DNA from: Thermomonas sp. HDW16
GTDB lineage: Bacteria; Pseudomonadota; Gammaproteobacteria; Xanthomonadales; Xanthomonadaceae
DNA: 64,000 nt
Assembly: GCF_011302915.1 (NCBI RefSeq)
Contig: NZ_CP049872.1
Span: forward strand, 2,604,001-2,668,000
Direction of reading: 5' to 3'
Made by a program: the position numbers and the translations under genes. Positions 18,075-28,693 of this stretch are shown in pieces. Below the pieces are notes generated by a model. It did no database searches and was not told the DNA's origin. It saw only the letters and a program-made list of their open reading frames with translations. Position 1 is the first letter of the stretch. Each line of letters begins with the position of its first letter.

Positions 18075-21000
18075 TCACCCCACCCACGCCCTTGCATTGC
18101 GGAACATCCGCAGCCACGGCGAATCCTCCGGCCAGTCGCGCGGCGCCCAGCTGAAGTTGGCGCTGCGCAAGGTGCGTTCCGGGTGCGGCATCAGGATGGT
18201 GGCGCGACCATCGCGGCTGCTGACGCCGGCGATGCCGTCGGGCGAGCCGTTCGGGTTGGCCGGGTAACTGCTGGCCACCTGGCCGCCTTCGACATAGCGC
18301 AGGGCTACATCGACGGCAGAGCGATCCAGCGTGCTGTCGAACACCGCGCGGCCTTCACCATGCGCCACCGCCACCGGGATGCGCGAACCGGCCATGCCGC
18401 GCAGGAACAGCGAGGGCGACTCCGCCACTTCCAGCAGCGCAAGCCGCGCTTCGTACTGCTCGCTGGCATTGCGCTGGAAGGTCGGCCAGTGTTCGGCGCC
18501 GGGGATGATGCCGCGCAGCTGCGCCAGCATCTGGCAGCCATTGCAGATGCCCAGCGAGAAGCTGTTCTCGCGGGCGAAGAACGCTTCGAACATGTCGCGC
18601 AGCGCATTGCGTTCGAGGATCGACGTCGCCCAACCGCGGCCGGCGCCGAGCACATCGCCATAACTGAAGCCGCCGCAGGCGACGAAACCGCTGAAATCCT
18701 TGAGGTCGAAGCGGCCGGCGATCAGGTCGCTCATGTGCACGTCGAACGCGTCGAAACCGGCGCGGTCGAACGCCACCGCGGTTTCGATCTGGCTGTTGAC
18801 GCCCTGCTCGCGCAGGATCGCGACCTTCGGCCGCGCACCGGTGGCGATGAAGGGTGCGGCGATGTCTTCTGCGGCATCGAACGTCAGTTTCGGCTGCAGG
18901 CCCGGCGCATCGAAGCGGCGCGCGGACACGCGTTCGCTGTCGGCACCTTCCGGGTTGTCGCGCAGCTTCTGCATGGCGTGGGTGACCGACCACCAGGCAT
19001 CGAACAATTCGTCCCAACGCCATTCGGCCAACGGCTCGTCACCGTCACTGACCCGGATCACCGGCGCCGTGGTCGGCTGTGCGATGCGCTGCGCGCATTC
19101 GATCAGGCCATGCCGCGCAACCAGGTCGGCGAACGCGGCGCGCTCCTCGACCGGCACCTGCACAATGGCGCCGAGTTCTTCGTTGAACAAGGTGCGCAGC
19201 ACGTCGTCGAAGCGGCCATCGCCCCAGCCGTCCAGGCGGATGTCCAGGCCCAGGTGCGAGGCAAACGCCATCTCGCACAGCGCGGCGAAGGCACCGCCGT
19301 CGGAACGGTCGTGGTAGGCCAGCAACAGGCCGTCCTCGCGCGCGTCGCGAATCAGCTCGAACAACGCGCGCAGGCGCTGCGGATCATCCAGGTCCGGCGC
19401 ATCGCCGCCGAACGCCGGCAGCGCCGCACCATCGTTCGATTCGGGATAGCACTGGCTCAGGATCGAACCACCCATGCGCTGCTTGCCGGCGCCCAGGCCG
19501 ATCAGCCACAGCTCGGATTCCACATCGCGACGCAGCAGTGGCGTGAGTTGCTGGCGCACATCGACCAATGGCGCGAACGCGGACACGATCAGCGAGACCG
19601 GCGAGACCGATTTCTGCGGCGCGCCATCGGCGCTCCACTGCGCCTGCATCGACAACGAATCCTTGCCGACCGGAATGCTGAGTTCGAGTTCCGGGCACAG
19701 TTCCATGCCCACCGCCTTGACCGCATCGAACAGGCGCGCGTCTTCGCCGGCATGGCCGGCAGCGGCCATCCAGTTGGCGGACAGCTTGATCCGGTTGAGC
19801 GATTCCACTGGCGCGGCGAGCAGGTTGGTGATCGCCTCGCCCACCGCCATCCGCGCGGAGGCGGCGGCATCCAGCAAGGCCAGCGGCGTGCGTTCGCCGA
19901 TCGCCATCGCCTCGCCGGTGAAACCTTCGTAACCGGACAAGGTGATCGCGCAATCGGCCACCGGCAGCTGCCACGGGCCGACCATCTGGTCGCGCGCAGT
20001 CAGACCGCCGACGGTGCGGTCGCCAATCGTGATCAGGAAGGATTTCGAGGCCACGGTCGGGTGCGCGAGCACGCGCAGGCCGGCATCGCGCAGGTCGATC
20101 GTTTCGGTATCGGCTTCCGGCCAGCGCGGCGGCGCGGGGTGCACGGCATCGCGATGCATCTTCGGCGCCTTGCCGAACAGCACGTCCATCGGCAGGTCGA
20201 TGGCCGGGGCTTCGCCCGCGTAGCCGACAACCAGACGTTCTTCCGCCGTGGCGGTACCGACTACCGCGAAGGTGCATCGCTCACGCGCACACAGCGCGGC
20301 GAACTCCTCCACCCGCGCCGGCGGGATGCCGAGCACGTAGCGCTCCTGCGATTCGTTGCACCACAGCTGCATTGGCGACAGCGAAGGATCGTCCTTCGGC
20401 ACCTTGCCGAGGTCGATCACGCCACCGACATTGGAATCGTGCAGCAGCTCGGGAATGGCATTGGACAGGCCGCCGGCACCGACGTCGTGCACCGACTGGA
20501 TCGGGTTGGCATCGCCAAGGGCGACGCAGCGGTCGATCACTTCCTGCGCGCGGCGTTCCATTTCCGGGTTGTCGCGCTGCACGGAAGCGAAATCGAGGTC
20601 TTCGCTGGTATCGCCCGAAGCCACCGAACTCGCGGCGCCGCCGCCGAGGCCGATCAGCATCGCCGGGCCGCCAAGCACGATCACCGCATCGCCTGGCGAG
20701 AGCATGCGCTTGGCCACCATCGGCCGATCCATCGCGCCGATGCCGCCGGCCAGCATGATCGGCTTGTCGTAGGCGCGGGTCAGGCCGTCGCTTTCGTGCA
20801 GCTCGAAGCTGCGGAAATAGCCGTTGAGGTTGGGCCGGCCGAATTCGTTGTTGAACGCGGCGGCACCCAGCGGGCCATCGAGCATGATGTCCAGCGCCGG
20901 CGCCATGCGCGGGTTGAGCGCGCGTTCGCGCTCCCACGGCTGCGGCAACGTGGGGATGCGCAGGTGGCTGACCGAAAAGCCGCACAGGCCGGCCTTCGGG

Positions 21001-21959
21001 CGGCCGCCCCGGCCGGTGGCACCTTCGTCGCGGATCTCGCCACCGGCACCGGTGGACGCGCCGGGGAACGGCGCGATCGCGGTCGGGTGGTTATGGGTTT
21101 CGACCTTGATGCAGAACGCGCTGTCGGCGACCGCTTCGCTGCGGTACTGCTGGGTGGCCGGATCCGGACGGAAACGCGCGGTCGCGTAGCCTGCCACCAC
21201 GGCCGCGTTGTCGCTATATGCGGAGAGCGTGTGTTCCGGGGTCACCGCGTGGGTGTTCTTGATCATCTTGAACAGCGACTGCGGCTGTTCGCGGCCATCC
21301 AGCGTCCACGACGCATTGAAGATCTTGTGCCGGCAATGTTCCGAATTGGCCTGCGCGAACATCATCAGTTCGATGTCGTGCGGATCGCGGCCGAGTTCGC
21401 CGTAACGTTCGCGCAGGTAGTCGATCTCGTCCTGCGCCAGGGCCAGGCCCAGGCGCGCATTCGCCACGTCAATGCCGGTGAGCGGGATCGCTTCCAGGTC
21501 GCCGCGCGCGTTCGCGGTGAACAGCGCCTCGCCTTCCTCGCGGGTGGCGAGCAGCGACTGGGTCATCGGGTCGTGCAGCAGCTTGGCGAGCGCCGCCTGG
21601 GTCACGGCATCGGCGGGCCAGCCGGTCATGTCGATGCGCAGGCCACGTTCGACGCGGTGCACCGGCAGGCCGGCACCGCGCAGCAGTTCGGTGGCCTTGC
21701 TGGCCCAGGGCGACAGCGTGCCCAGGCGTGGCACCACGAAGCGGCTGGTCGCGCCGGCTTCGGCATCCGCGAAACCTTCCTCGGCCTGCAGGATGCGCTT
21801 GAGCACCTCGCGGTCCGGCTTGCTGCCGGGTTCGGGGTCGATCCAGTAGCCGTGCCAGGCATCGACGATCCGCGTCGCTGGCGCGACGGCTTTGAGGCGG
21901 GTTTGCAGGCGGTCGCGACGAAACGGCGACAGGGCGCGGGCGCCCTCGAGGACGATCAT
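18075..21959 (-). CDS. purL: Phosphoribosylformylglycinamidine synthase (single-chain)
   Basis: Converts FGAR plus glutamine plus ATP to FGAM in purine synthesis. The 1294-residue length matches the large PurL of gammaproteobacteria (about 1295). In order: an N-terminal PurS-like domain, a linker, two AIRS-type ATP-binding halves ([35 protein letters not shown] region; [13 protein letters not shown]), then a class I glutaminase domain with nucleophile Cys in [10 protein letters not shown] and HGEGR. The ATG at 21959 ([18 protein letters not shown]) is the conserved start; the longer frame upstream lacks support. It lies just upstream of gspE on the same strand. Confidence 0.97.
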   Translation of the reverse strand: MIVLEGARALSPFRRDRLQTRLKAVAPATRIVDAWHGYWIDPEPGSKPDREVLKRILQAEEGFADAEAGATSRFVVPRLGTLSPWASKATELLRGAGLPVHRVERGLRIDMTGWPADAVTQAALAKLLHDPMTQSLLATREEGEALFTANARGDLEAIPLTGIDVANARLGLALAQDEIDYLRERYGELGRDPHDIELMMFAQANSEHCRHKIFNASWTLDGREQPQSLFKMIKNTHAVTPEHTLSAYSDNAAVVAGYATARFRPDPATQQYRSEAVADSAFCIKVETHNHPTAIAPFPGASTGAGGEIRDEGATGRGGRPKAGLCGFSVSHLRIPTLPQPWERERALNPRMAPALDIMLDGPLGAAAFNNEFGRPNLNGYFRSFELHESDGLTRAYDKPIMLAGGIGAMDRPMVAKRMLSPGDAVIVLGGPAMLIGLGGGAASSVASGDTSEDLDFASVQRDNPEMERRAQEVIDRCVALGDANPIQSVHDVGAGGLSNAIPELLHDSNVGGVIDLGKVPKDDPSLSPMQLWCNESQERYVLGIPPARVEEFAALCARERCTFAVVGTATAEERLVVGYAGEAPAIDLPMDVLFGKAPKMHRDAVHPAPPRWPEADTETIDLRDAGLRVLAHPTVASKSFLITIGDRTVGGLTARDQMVGPWQLPVADCAITLSGYEGFTGEAMAIGERTPLALLDAAASARMAVGEAITNLLAAPVESLNRIKLSANWMAAAGHAGEDARLFDAVKAVGMELCPELELSIPVGKDSLSMQAQWSADGAPQKSVSPVSLIVSAFAPLVDVRQQLTPLLRRDVESELWLIGLGAGKQRMGGSILSQCYPESNDGAALPAFGGDAPDLDDPQRLRALFELIRDAREDGLLLAYHDRSDGGAFAALCEMAFASHLGLDIRLDGWGDGRFDDVLRTLFNEELGAIVQVPVEERAAFADLVARHGLIECAQRIAQPTTAPVIRVSDGDEPLAEWRWDELFDAWWSVTHAMQKLRDNPEGADSERVSARRFDAPGLQPKLTFDAAEDIAAPFIATGARPKVAILREQGVNSQIETAVAFDRAGFDAFDVHMSDLIAGRFDLKDFSGFVACGGFSYGDVLGAGRGWATSILERNALRDMFEAFFARENSFSLGICNGCQMLAQLRGIIPGAEHWPTFQRNASEQYEARLALLEVAESPSLFLRGMAGSRIPVAVAHGEGRAVFDSTLDRSAVDVALRYVEGGQVASSYPANPNGSPDGIAGVSSRDGRATILMPHPERTLRSANFSWAPRDWPEDSPWLRMFRNARAWVG

Positions 21960-22032
21960 GTCCGGGAGAACCGTGGGAACGGGCCGGTCATTGTAGCCGA
22001 GGCCGGCACTCGCCAGCCCCGGTCGGATGCGA

Positions 22033-22869
22033 TCAGGCGCCTGCGGCGGCCTTGCTTTCGGTTTCCATCTGCTGCATCCGCTGCAACAGCGCATCCGGCG
22101 GCAGGTAGCCGCCGACCATCTGGCCATCGGTGGTCAGGATCATCGGGGTGCCGGTCAGGCCCATGCGCAGGCCGGCGTTGTACTGCATGTCGACCGGGGT
22201 GGTGCAGGTCTTGGCCGTCACCGGGCGGTCGTTCTTGGCATCGGTCAGGGCCTTCTTGCGGTCGTCAGCGCACCACACCGAAACCATCTTGCGGTAGTCG
22301 GCGCTGCCCAGGCCGGCGCGCGGGAAGGCCATGTATTCGACCTCGATGCCGCGCTTGTTGTACTCGGCGATCTCGCTGTGGAACTTGCGGCAGTAACCGC
22401 ATTCGATGTCGGTCAGCACCACCACCTTGTACCTGGGCGCGCCGGTGGGCGAGAACACGATGCGGTCGGCCATCGGCAGGGTCTTCAACACCTTTTCACG
22501 TACCTTGGCCAATGCGGATTCCGACACGTCCTTCTTGTTGGCGATGTCGAGCAGGCTGCCCTGCATCAGGTACTTGCCATCGTCACTGACGTAGATCACC
22601 TGACCGCCCGCGACCACCTGGCGGAAACCGGGAATCGGCGCCGACTCGATGCTGTCCACCCGGACATCCGGATTCAGCTGCTTGAGCACGTCGCGCACGC
22701 GCGCTTCCGGCGTTCCGGTCGCGAACGATGGCTCGGCGATCGGCTTGGCCGCCGCCGCACTGGCTCCACCGACATTGATTTTCTGGCCGTTGGCGGCCTG
22801 CGGATTGGCCGGCTGCGCACAGGCGGCCAGGCTGAAACAGCTCAACAAGGTGAAAACGAGGGATTTCAT
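22033..22869 (-). CDS. dsbC: DsbC/DsbG-family thiol:disulfide interchange protein, predicted lipoprotein
   Basis: Periplasmic disulfide isomerase, 278 residues. The dimerisation domain (about 50-115, [19 protein letters not shown]) is followed by a thioredoxin fold with active site CGYC (157-160) and the cis-Pro loop GTPMI. The second Cys pair (VWCADDRKK, then TAKTCTTP) corresponds to the structural disulfide of DsbC. Unlike soluble E. coli DsbC, the signal peptide ends in a lipobox (FSLAAC, Cys17), implying membrane anchoring. The next residues (Ala-Gln) do not include Asp at +2, so outer-membrane sorting is expected. It could help fold secreted T2SS substrates encoded elsewhere. It starts 115 bases after xerD. 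Confidence 0.9.
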   Translation of the reverse strand: MKSLVFTLLSCFSLAACAQPANPQAANGQKINVGGASAAAAKPIAEPSFATGTPEARVRDVLKQLNPDVRVDSIESAPIPGFRQVVAGGQVIYVSDDGKYLMQGSLLDIANKKDVSESALAKVREKVLKTLPMADRIVFSPTGAPRYKVVVLTDIECGYCRKFHSEIAEYNKRGIEVEYMAFPRAGLGSADYRKMVSVWCADDRKKALTDAKNDRPVTAKTCTTPVDMQYNAGLRMGLTGTPMILTTDGQMVGGYLPPDALLQRMQQMETESKAAAGA

Positions 22870-22886
22870 CAGGCGTTCCTGGTTCA

Positions 22887-22912
22887 GACCGGCATCAGAC
22901 CACATGCCGGTC
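22887..22912. repeat. Perfect 9-base inverted repeat in front of dsbC
   Basis: GACCGGCAT (22887-22895) and ATGCCGGTC (22904-22912) are separated by 8 bases and end 17 bases before the dsbC start, next to its AGGA ribosome site. There is no T-run, so it is more likely an operator or leader hairpin than a xerD terminator. Confidence 0.55.
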
Positions 22913-22984
22913 ATGGGGTTCCGTCGATTGTCGCACGCACCGACCAGCAGCGACCCGCGCCGAACGTACGGTCGGCGCATGCCT

Positions 22985-23932
22985 TCAGGCACGGGGATGG
23001 TGGCGCGCATGCAGCGACTTCAAGTGTTCGCGCGCGACCAAGGTGTAGATCTGCGTGGTCGACAGCGACGCGTGGCCCAGCAGCATTTGCAGGGCGCGCA
23101 AGTCGGCGCCGTGATTCAGCAAATGGGTGGCGAAACTGTGACGCAAGCCGTGCGGGCTGATCCGTTTCGGGTCGATGCCGGCCGCCGCCGCACTACGCTT
23201 GACCAGCACCCAGAATGCCTGGCGGCTCAGCGGCTGACCCTTGCCATCGACGAACAACGCCACCGCCTTCGACGGATCGCGTAGCGCTTTCAGCATCGCC
23301 GGGCGCGCTTCGACCAGCCAGCGTTGCAGCCAGTGCCGGGATTCCTCGCCCAACGGCACCAGTCGCTCCTTGCTGCCTTTGCCCATCACCCGCAACACGC
23401 CCTGGCGCAGGTTCAGCGCGGTGGCCGGCAGCCCGACCAGTTCGCTCACGCGTAGCCCGCAGGCGTACATCAGCTCTAGCATCGCGCGGTCGCGCAAGCC
23501 CACGGCGGCCTGTACATCGGGTGCGGCCAGCAAGGCCTCGATTTCGGCTTCGGACAAGGCTTTCGGCAGCAGCCGTGGCTGCTTTGGCGGCTGCAACAGC
23601 GCGGTGGGGTCATCGGCACGCTCGCCCCGGCGCAGGCAGAAGCCGAAGTACGCGCGCAGCGACGACAGCAGGCGTGCATTGCTGCGCGGGGAGTAACCGG
23701 CACGGGTGCGCATCGCCAGATAATCGAACAGCGCCTTGCGGTCGATGCCGGCCAGCGAACCGCGCTGCCGCGCCAGGCCTTGCAGGTCGCGTCGATACGC
23801 CTCGAGGGTCGCCGGCGACAACCCGTGTTCGGCCCAGATCGCGTCGATGAAACGCTCGATGGCGGCATCGTCCGCATCCGCCAGCGGCGGCAGCGCATGC
23901 GCGAGTCGGCGGCGTTCGGCAGGCGTGGACAT
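22985..23932 (-). CDS. xerD: Site-specific tyrosine recombinase XerD
   Basis: Chromosome-dimer resolution recombinase acting with XerC at dif, 315 residues. The N-terminal core-binding domain (about 20-110) precedes the catalytic domain with Arg161 (in GLRVSEL), Lys185 (in GKGSKER), His261 and Arg264 (in HGLRHSF), His287 (LGHASL) and nucleophile Tyr296 (TQIYT). The ATG at 23932 gives a normal-length protein. Housekeeping context (lptFG, dsbC, RDD) and full length argue against a phage or integron integrase. No dif-like site was recognised nearby. Confidence 0.94.
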   Translation of the reverse strand: MSTPAERRRLAHALPPLADADDAAIERFIDAIWAEHGLSPATLEAYRRDLQGLARQRGSLAGIDRKALFDYLAMRTRAGYSPRSNARLLSSLRAYFGFCLRRGERADDPTALLQPPKQPRLLPKALSEAEIEALLAAPDVQAAVGLRDRAMLELMYACGLRVSELVGLPATALNLRQGVLRVMGKGSKERLVPLGEESRHWLQRWLVEARPAMLKALRDPSKAVALFVDGKGQPLSRQAFWVLVKRSAAAAGIDPKRISPHGLRHSFATHLLNHGADLRALQMLLGHASLSTTQIYTLVAREHLKSLHARHHPRA

Positions 23933-23996
23933 GCCTGCAAGCCTAGCGTGTTCACCCCATGCCGGCAGAAGTGGACACCGCCTGTATCCTTGCCCG

Positions 23997-24425
23997 ATGT
24001 CCGATATCGAACGCTCCCCCACCCTGATCGGCTGGCGCCTGCTGGCCCTGGCCTACGATTTTTTCCCGGTGCTAGCGCTGTGGTTCCTCACCGCCGGCGT
24101 GTTCACGGCACTGCATGGCGATGCCGTGCGCGGCGGTTGGCTGGGACTGGTGGAATTCATGGTGTTTTGGCTGATTGCCGGGCTGTACGCGGTGTTCAGT
24201 TGGCGACGGGGCGGCAAGACCGTTGGCATGCGGCCATGGCGCTTGCGGGTAGTGGACGCACGAGGCGACAACGCAAGCTCGCGTGCGCTGTGGTTGCGCT
24301 ACGTGATTGGCGGCGTATCACTTCTGCTGGGTGGACTCGGCTTTTGGTGGGCATGGTTCGATCGGGATCGCCTCACCTGGCACGACCGCGCCAGCGGCAC
24401 GCGGATGATCCGCGAAGCGCGCTAA
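23997..24425 (+). CDS. RDD-family membrane protein
   Basis: Small integral membrane protein of 142 residues with about four hydrophobic segments. The family marks are visible: Arg and Asp in [16 protein letters not shown] (helix 1), [18 protein letters not shown], and the final [17 protein letters not shown]. The transported substrate is unknown; some RDD proteins have been linked to ion transport. It lies between xerD and lptG and its stop overlaps the convergent lptG stop. Family placement is firm, function unknown. Confidence 0.88.
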   Translation: MSDIERSPTLIGWRLLALAYDFFPVLALWFLTAGVFTALHGDAVRGGWLGLVEFMVFWLIAGLYAVFSWRRGGKTVGMRPWRLRVVDARGDNASSRALWLRYVIGGVSLLLGGLGFWWAWFDRDRLTWHDRASGTRMIREAR

Positions 24426-25519
24426 CCGGACTTGCGCTTGAACAACCACATCGAGATCGCCAGCATGATCGCCGGCGGCATTGCATAGGCGATGCGGTAG
24501 TCGAAATGGAAGATGCCCGCCATCTGGGTGAATGCCCGTTGCAGCACCCAGAATCCCAGTGCAAACACGATCCCCATGAACAGCCGCTTGCCGTAGCCGC
24601 CGCTGCGCAGGGTGCCGAACGCGAACGGAATCGCGGCCAGGCACAGCGCCAGCACGTTGAACGGATAGAACCAACGGCCCCAGTAGACTTGTTCGAACTC
24701 GCCGGCCTCCAGCCCGTTTCGCTTGCGGTAGTCGATGCTCTTGCCCAACTCGCCGCTACGCATGTTGTGCGGATCGGTCACGTTCGCGGCCAACGCGGCC
24801 TCGTCGAGCGATGAGTCCCAGCGCTCCTCGGCGACCTTGCTGCGGCTCACCGACTTGGCGCTGAAAGTGGTGCGCTCCACCCCGCGCAGGATCCAACCAC
24901 CGTGGCGGTGCTCGGCCAGGGCGACGTTGGCGATCGACTGCAGGCGACCATCATCGGAGAACTGGAACAGGCGCACACCGCGCAATTCCAGCCATTTGTC
25001 GCCGTCGCGCTGTTTCTGTTCGCCGCTGCGCGCATTGAGGAACATGTCGCCCTCGCGCGCCCACAGGCCGCTGTATTGCGCCACCACCATGTTGGTGTTG
25101 CGCACCGACTTCAGCGCCTGCGCGCGTGCTTCGCCCCAGGGCGCCAGCGCCTCGCCGTTGGCGACCATCAGCAGGGTCAGCAAGACCAGCGGCAGCGCCA
25201 CCGACACGCTCAGCCGCCGCCGCGACAAACCCAGCGCACGCAGCGCGGTCAGCTCGGAGCTGGCCGCCAACTGGCCAAGCCCCAGCAGAGCGCCGATCAC
25301 CGCCGCGGTCGGGAACAGGTTGTAGGCACGCCAGGGAATGGTCAGCGCGGTGGCGGCGATCGCATGGTTGATGGTGTAGCCACCCTTGCCCAAATCGCCG
25401 ATCTCGCCAGCGAACGCCAGCACCACGTCCAGGCCGAGCAGCACGCCCCAGGTGGCAAGCACGGTGGCGATCACCGTGCGGGCGATGTAGCGGTCGAACA
25501 GCTTCGGCCACAACGTCAT
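24422..25519 (-). CDS. lptG: LPS export ABC transporter permease LptG
   Basis: Permease that, with LptF and LptB2, extracts LPS from the inner membrane and passes it to LptC and the periplasmic bridge. It has 365 residues: three N-terminal membrane helices, a periplasmic beta-jellyroll (about residues 135-270), then three C-terminal helices. The start MTLWPKLFDRYIARTVIATV is typical. The region RRRLSVSVALPLVLLTLLM and the final helices (GFWVLQRAFTQMAGIFH) match the family. Its ATG overlaps the lptF stop by 4 bases. LPS export is relevant to the O-antigen locus at the right end. Confidence 0.95.
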   Translation of the reverse strand: MTLWPKLFDRYIARTVIATVLATWGVLLGLDVVLAFAGEIGDLGKGGYTINHAIAATALTIPWRAYNLFPTAAVIGALLGLGQLAASSELTALRALGLSRRRLSVSVALPLVLLTLLMVANGEALAPWGEARAQALKSVRNTNMVVAQYSGLWAREGDMFLNARSGEQKQRDGDKWLELRGVRLFQFSDDGRLQSIANVALAEHRHGGWILRGVERTTFSAKSVSRSKVAEERWDSSLDEAALAANVTDPHNMRSGELGKSIDYRKRNGLEAGEFEQVYWGRWFYPFNVLALCLAAIPFAFGTLRSGGYGKRLFMGIVFALGFWVLQRAFTQMAGIFHFDYRIAYAMPPAIMLAISMWLFKRKSG

Positions 25520-26595
25520 CGACGCCACCACGCCTTTGCAACCCGCCCGTCGCGCGCATACAGCCACGCGCCCAGCGCCAGCATCGGCAACAACAGCCAC
25601 CACAAGCCGGCAACGACCGGCAATTTGCCCTCGGCCAGCCACTGGGTGCCGAGAATCATCAGGAAGACACCCACCAGGTAGGCCAGGAAGGCCAGCAGCA
25701 TCGACCCGTAGCGCGCCTGTCGCGGCGAACTGCGCGACAGCGGCACCGCCAGCAGCACGAAGGCCAGGGCGAGCAACGGCGGCGCGATCCGCCAGTGCAA
25801 CTGCGCATTGGCGGCAGGCGAGGAATCGCCCAGCAACGCCATGGTCGGCTTGAACGCAGGATCATCGGCGGGACGCTCGTCAGCCGGGGCAGGCAACAGC
25901 ATCTCGTTACGGGCATAACGCATCAGCCGGTAATTCAGGCCTTCGCCCGTGGTCGGCCCATCGACCCGGAACCCGTCCTCCAGCGCCAGTACGCGCGCGC
26001 CTTCGTCGCGATACAACACGCCGTTCATGGCCGTGGCCACATCCATGCGCTCGCCTTTCTCGCGGTAGACGAACACCCGGCCCAGGCGCGTGCCGTCGCT
26101 GGACATGGTGCCGGCATAGGCCACCCCGCCATTGGTCAACGGCGTAAAGCGTCCCGGCTCCAGCCCGGCCACCAACAGGTTCTTGTTGGCTTCGACCACC
26201 ATCCCGCGCGCCACCCGATCCGCCCACGGGCCCAGCCATAGCGAGCTGAGCGCGATGATCGCCAGCACCGGCGCCGCCATCAGCAATACCGGGCGCAGCA
26301 GGCGGCGCGGGCCCACGCCCACCGCGAACAGCACATACATTTCCGAATCGCGGTACATCCGCCCCAACGCCAACAGGTAGCCCAGCAGCAGCGCCAGCGG
26401 CAGGATCAGCGGCAGGTAGCGCACCAGGCGCAGCCCGAGTTGCGACAGCAGCAGTGTAGGCGGCACCTTGCCGCTGGCCATTTCACCCAGCAGGTCGGCG
26501 AACAGGCCGCCCAGACTGACCATGCCCAACACCACCAGCGCCGCGAACACGGAACGTGCGATCTCGCTGCTGAGGTAACGGTCCAGCTTCGGCAT
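25516..26595 (-). CDS. lptF: LPS export ABC transporter permease LptF
   Basis: Partner permease of LptG, 359 residues, with the same 3 + jellyroll + 3 helix layout. The start is MPKLDRYLSSEIARSVFAAL, followed by RLVRYLPLILPLALLLGYLLALGRMYRDSEM, the coupling-helix region. The C-terminal helices and the small tail (RDGRVAKAWWRR) complete it. It is divergent from pepA, an arrangement shared by many gammaproteobacteria, and lies upstream of lptG with a 4-base overlap. Confidence 0.95.
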   Translation of the reverse strand: MPKLDRYLSSEIARSVFAALVVLGMVSLGGLFADLLGEMASGKVPPTLLLSQLGLRLVRYLPLILPLALLLGYLLALGRMYRDSEMYVLFAVGVGPRRLLRPVLLMAAPVLAIIALSSLWLGPWADRVARGMVVEANKNLLVAGLEPGRFTPLTNGGVAYAGTMSSDGTRLGRVFVYREKGERMDVATAMNGVLYRDEGARVLALEDGFRVDGPTTGEGLNYRLMRYARNEMLLPAPADERPADDPAFKPTMALLGDSSPAANAQLHWRIAPPLLALAFVLLAVPLSRSSPRQARYGSMLLAFLAYLVGVFLMILGTQWLAEGKLPVVAGLWWLLLPMLALGAWLYARDGRVAKAWWRR

Positions 26596-26735
26596 CAGGC
26601 CCTGCTTGCTTTAGAATCGGGGGTTCGGCGTTGCATGCCGCGGGCTCCCGCGGTCGCGCATTGTAAGCAATGACGCAGATTCTGCTGCGCGGCACCCCGC
26701 GCAAACGCCTTTCCCTTCCCCCGGAACTGTGGTCG
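26596..26735. promoter_or_regulatory. Divergent lptF/pepA intergenic region
   Basis: The 140-base gap must carry both promoters. On the plus strand there is a TAGAAT hexamer (26612-26617). On the minus strand there is a TACAAT hexamer (26665-26660). A perfect palindrome CCGCGGG, CT, CCCGCGG (26638-26653) sits between them. Neither hexamer has an E. coli-like -35 partner, so the assignment is tentative. Confidence 0.35.
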
Positions 26736-28220
26736 ATGAGCCTCGAATTCAGCCTGAACCAAACCGCCCCCGCCTCTGCCAGTGTCGATTGCGTGGTCAT
26801 CGGCGCCTTCGCCGACTGCAGCCTGACCCCGGCCGCAGCCGCCATCGACACCGCCAGCGGCGGCAAGCTGAAGGCGCTGATCGAACGCGGCGACGTCGAG
26901 GGCAAGACCGGCAAGACCGCCTTGCTGCACGACCTGCCCGGCATCACCGCGCCGCGCGTGCTGGTGATCGGCCTGGGCGATGCCGCCAAGTTCGGCGTGC
27001 CGCAGTACATCAAGGCGGTGGGCGATGCCGCGCGCGCACTGAAGACCGGCGTGGTCAAGTCCGCGCTGTTCACCCTCAGCGAGGTCGAAGTGAAGGGCCG
27101 CGATGCCGCGTGGAACATCCGCACCGCCGCCACCGCCGCCGACCACGCCTGCTACCGCTACACCGCCACGCTGGGCGCCAAGAACAAGAAACGCGACGAG
27201 AAGGGCCTGGAGCGCTTCGAGATTTCCGGTAGCGACGGCGCCGCCCTCGCCCACGGCATCGCCATCGCCGCCGGCGTGCAGTTCACCCGCGAACTCGGCA
27301 ACCTGCCGCCGAACGTGTGCAACCCGGTTTACCTGGCTGAGCAGGCGCAGGAATTCGCCGCGCGCAGCGACAAGGTCGAATGCGAAGTGCTGGACGATGC
27401 GGCGATGGAAGCACTCGGCATGGGCTCGCTGCTCGCCGTCGCCCGTGCTTCCACCAACCGCCCGCGCCTGGTCGTGCTCAAGTACAGCAACGGCGGCGAC
27501 GCCAAGCCCTACGTGCTGGTCGGCAAGGGCATCACCTTCGATACCGGCGGCGTCAACCTGAAGACGCAGGGCGGCATCGAGGAAATGAAGTACGACATGT
27601 GCGGCGCCGGCACCGTGCTCGGCACCTTCGTCGCCGCGGTCGGCATGCAGCTGCCGGTCAATTTGGTCGTCATCGCCGCGGCGGTCGAGAACGCCATCGA
27701 TGGCAATGCCTACCGCCCGTCCGATGTCATCACCTCGATGTCCGGCAAGACGATTGAAGTGGGCAACACCGACGCCGAAGGCCGCCTGATCCTGTGCGAT
27801 GCGCTCACTTACGCGCAGCGCTTCGAACCGGCCGCGCTGATCGACGTCGCCACCCTCACCGGCGCGATGGTCGTGGCCCTGGGCAAGTACGCCACCGGCG
27901 TGATGACCAAGAAGGACGACGACCTGGCCCGCGAGCTGATCGACGCCGGCGAGACCAGCTTCGACCGCGCCTGGCAGATGCCGTTGTGGGACGAATACCA
28001 GGGCATGCTCGATTCCGCCTTCGCCGACGTCTACAACATCGGCGGCCGCTGGGCCGGCGCGATCACCGCCGGCTGCTTCCTGTCGCGCTTCACCGAAGGC
28101 CAGCGCTGGGCGCATATGGACATCGCCGGCGTTTCCAACGGCGACGGCAAGATGGGCATGGCCACCGGCCGGCCGGTCGGCCTGCTCAGCCAGTGGTTGT
28201 TGGACCGCGTCGCCGCGTGA
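26736..28220 (+). CDS. pepA: Leucyl aminopeptidase PepA (M17)
   Basis: Hexameric dizinc (or dimanganese) leucyl aminopeptidase of 494 residues from the preferred ATG (MSLEFSLNQ). The C-terminal catalytic domain has the M17 signature [14 protein letters not shown] with Asp/Glu metal ligands, plus [14 protein letters not shown] and [10 protein letters not shown]. coli PepA also binds DNA as an accessory factor for Xer recombination and in carAB control; whether this one does cannot be seen, though xerD lies 3 kb away. An upstream in-frame ATG at 26670 would add 22 residues with no conserved features. Confidence 0.95.
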   Translation: MSLEFSLNQTAPASASVDCVVIGAFADCSLTPAAAAIDTASGGKLKALIERGDVEGKTGKTALLHDLPGITAPRVLVIGLGDAAKFGVPQYIKAVGDAARALKTGVVKSALFTLSEVEVKGRDAAWNIRTAATAADHACYRYTATLGAKNKKRDEKGLERFEISGSDGAALAHGIAIAAGVQFTRELGNLPPNVCNPVYLAEQAQEFAARSDKVECEVLDDAAMEALGMGSLLAVARASTNRPRLVVLKYSNGGDAKPYVLVGKGITFDTGGVNLKTQGGIEEMKYDMCGAGTVLGTFVAAVGMQLPVNLVVIAAAVENAIDGNAYRPSDVITSMSGKTIEVGNTDAEGRLILCDALTYAQRFEPAALIDVATLTGAMVVALGKYATGVMTKKDDDLARELIDAGETSFDRAWQMPLWDEYQGMLDSAFADVYNIGGRWAGAITAGCFLSRFTEGQRWAHMDIAGVSNGDGKMGMATGRPVGLLSQWLLDRVAA

Positions 28221-28225
28221 ACTGA

Positions 28226-28651
28226 GTGCCAAGGGCCGATTTCTACCTGATCGCCAAGGAGCGGTTCCGCGAGGAGCCGCTCCTGCTCGTTTGCGAACTG
28301 GCGAAACGCGGATTCGCCGCAAACCTGCCGATCCTGGTGCTGGCGCGCGATGCCGCGCAGGCGGAAGCGCTCGATGACCTGATGTGGTCGTTCGATCCAG
28401 ACGAGTACCTGCCGCACCAGATCGCCGAGCTGGACGAAGGCGATGACGACACCCCGATCCTGATTTCCACCCCGGAGATGGACATCCCTGCGCGCGCGCT
28501 GCTGATCAACCTGCGCGATGCCGCGCCGACCGGCAGCTTTGATCGCGTGCTGGAAGTGGTGCCCGCCGATCCGTCCGCGCGCGGCCCGCTGCGCGAGCGC
28601 TGGAAGCATTACCAGGCGCTCGGTTTCGACGTGAACAAACACGACATGTGA
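28226..28651 (+). CDS. holC: DNA polymerase III chi subunit
   Basis: Clamp-loader accessory subunit of 141 residues that contacts single-strand binding protein and the psi subunit. It starts with GTG, 5 bases after the pepA stop. Family traits are ADFYLIAKERFREEPLLLVCELAKRG at the N-terminus (compare the FYxL start of HolC), LDDLMWSFDPDEYLPHQ, and the nucleotide-fold-like NLRDAAPTGSFDRVLEVV. The order pepA-holC-valS matches other gammaproteobacteria and supports the call. Confidence 0.92.
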   Translation: MPRADFYLIAKERFREEPLLLVCELAKRGFAANLPILVLARDAAQAEALDDLMWSFDPDEYLPHQIAELDEGDDDTPILISTPEMDIPARALLINLRDAAPTGSFDRVLEVVPADPSARGPLRERWKHYQALGFDVNKHDM

Positions 28652-28693
28652 CACCGCGTTCGCCATGAACGCACCAAGACCAAAGACCCCACG

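Noticed and set aside
17997..22589. A 1530-codon open frame on the plus strand
   Set aside because: It is the antisense shadow of purL and dsbC in GC-rich DNA; His/Arg/Gln-rich composition and no family motif, while the opposite strand encodes clear enzymes.
22985..23932. Prophage or integron integrase
   Set aside because: Length and motifs match XerD, neighbours are housekeeping genes, and no att site, phage gene or cassette array is visible.
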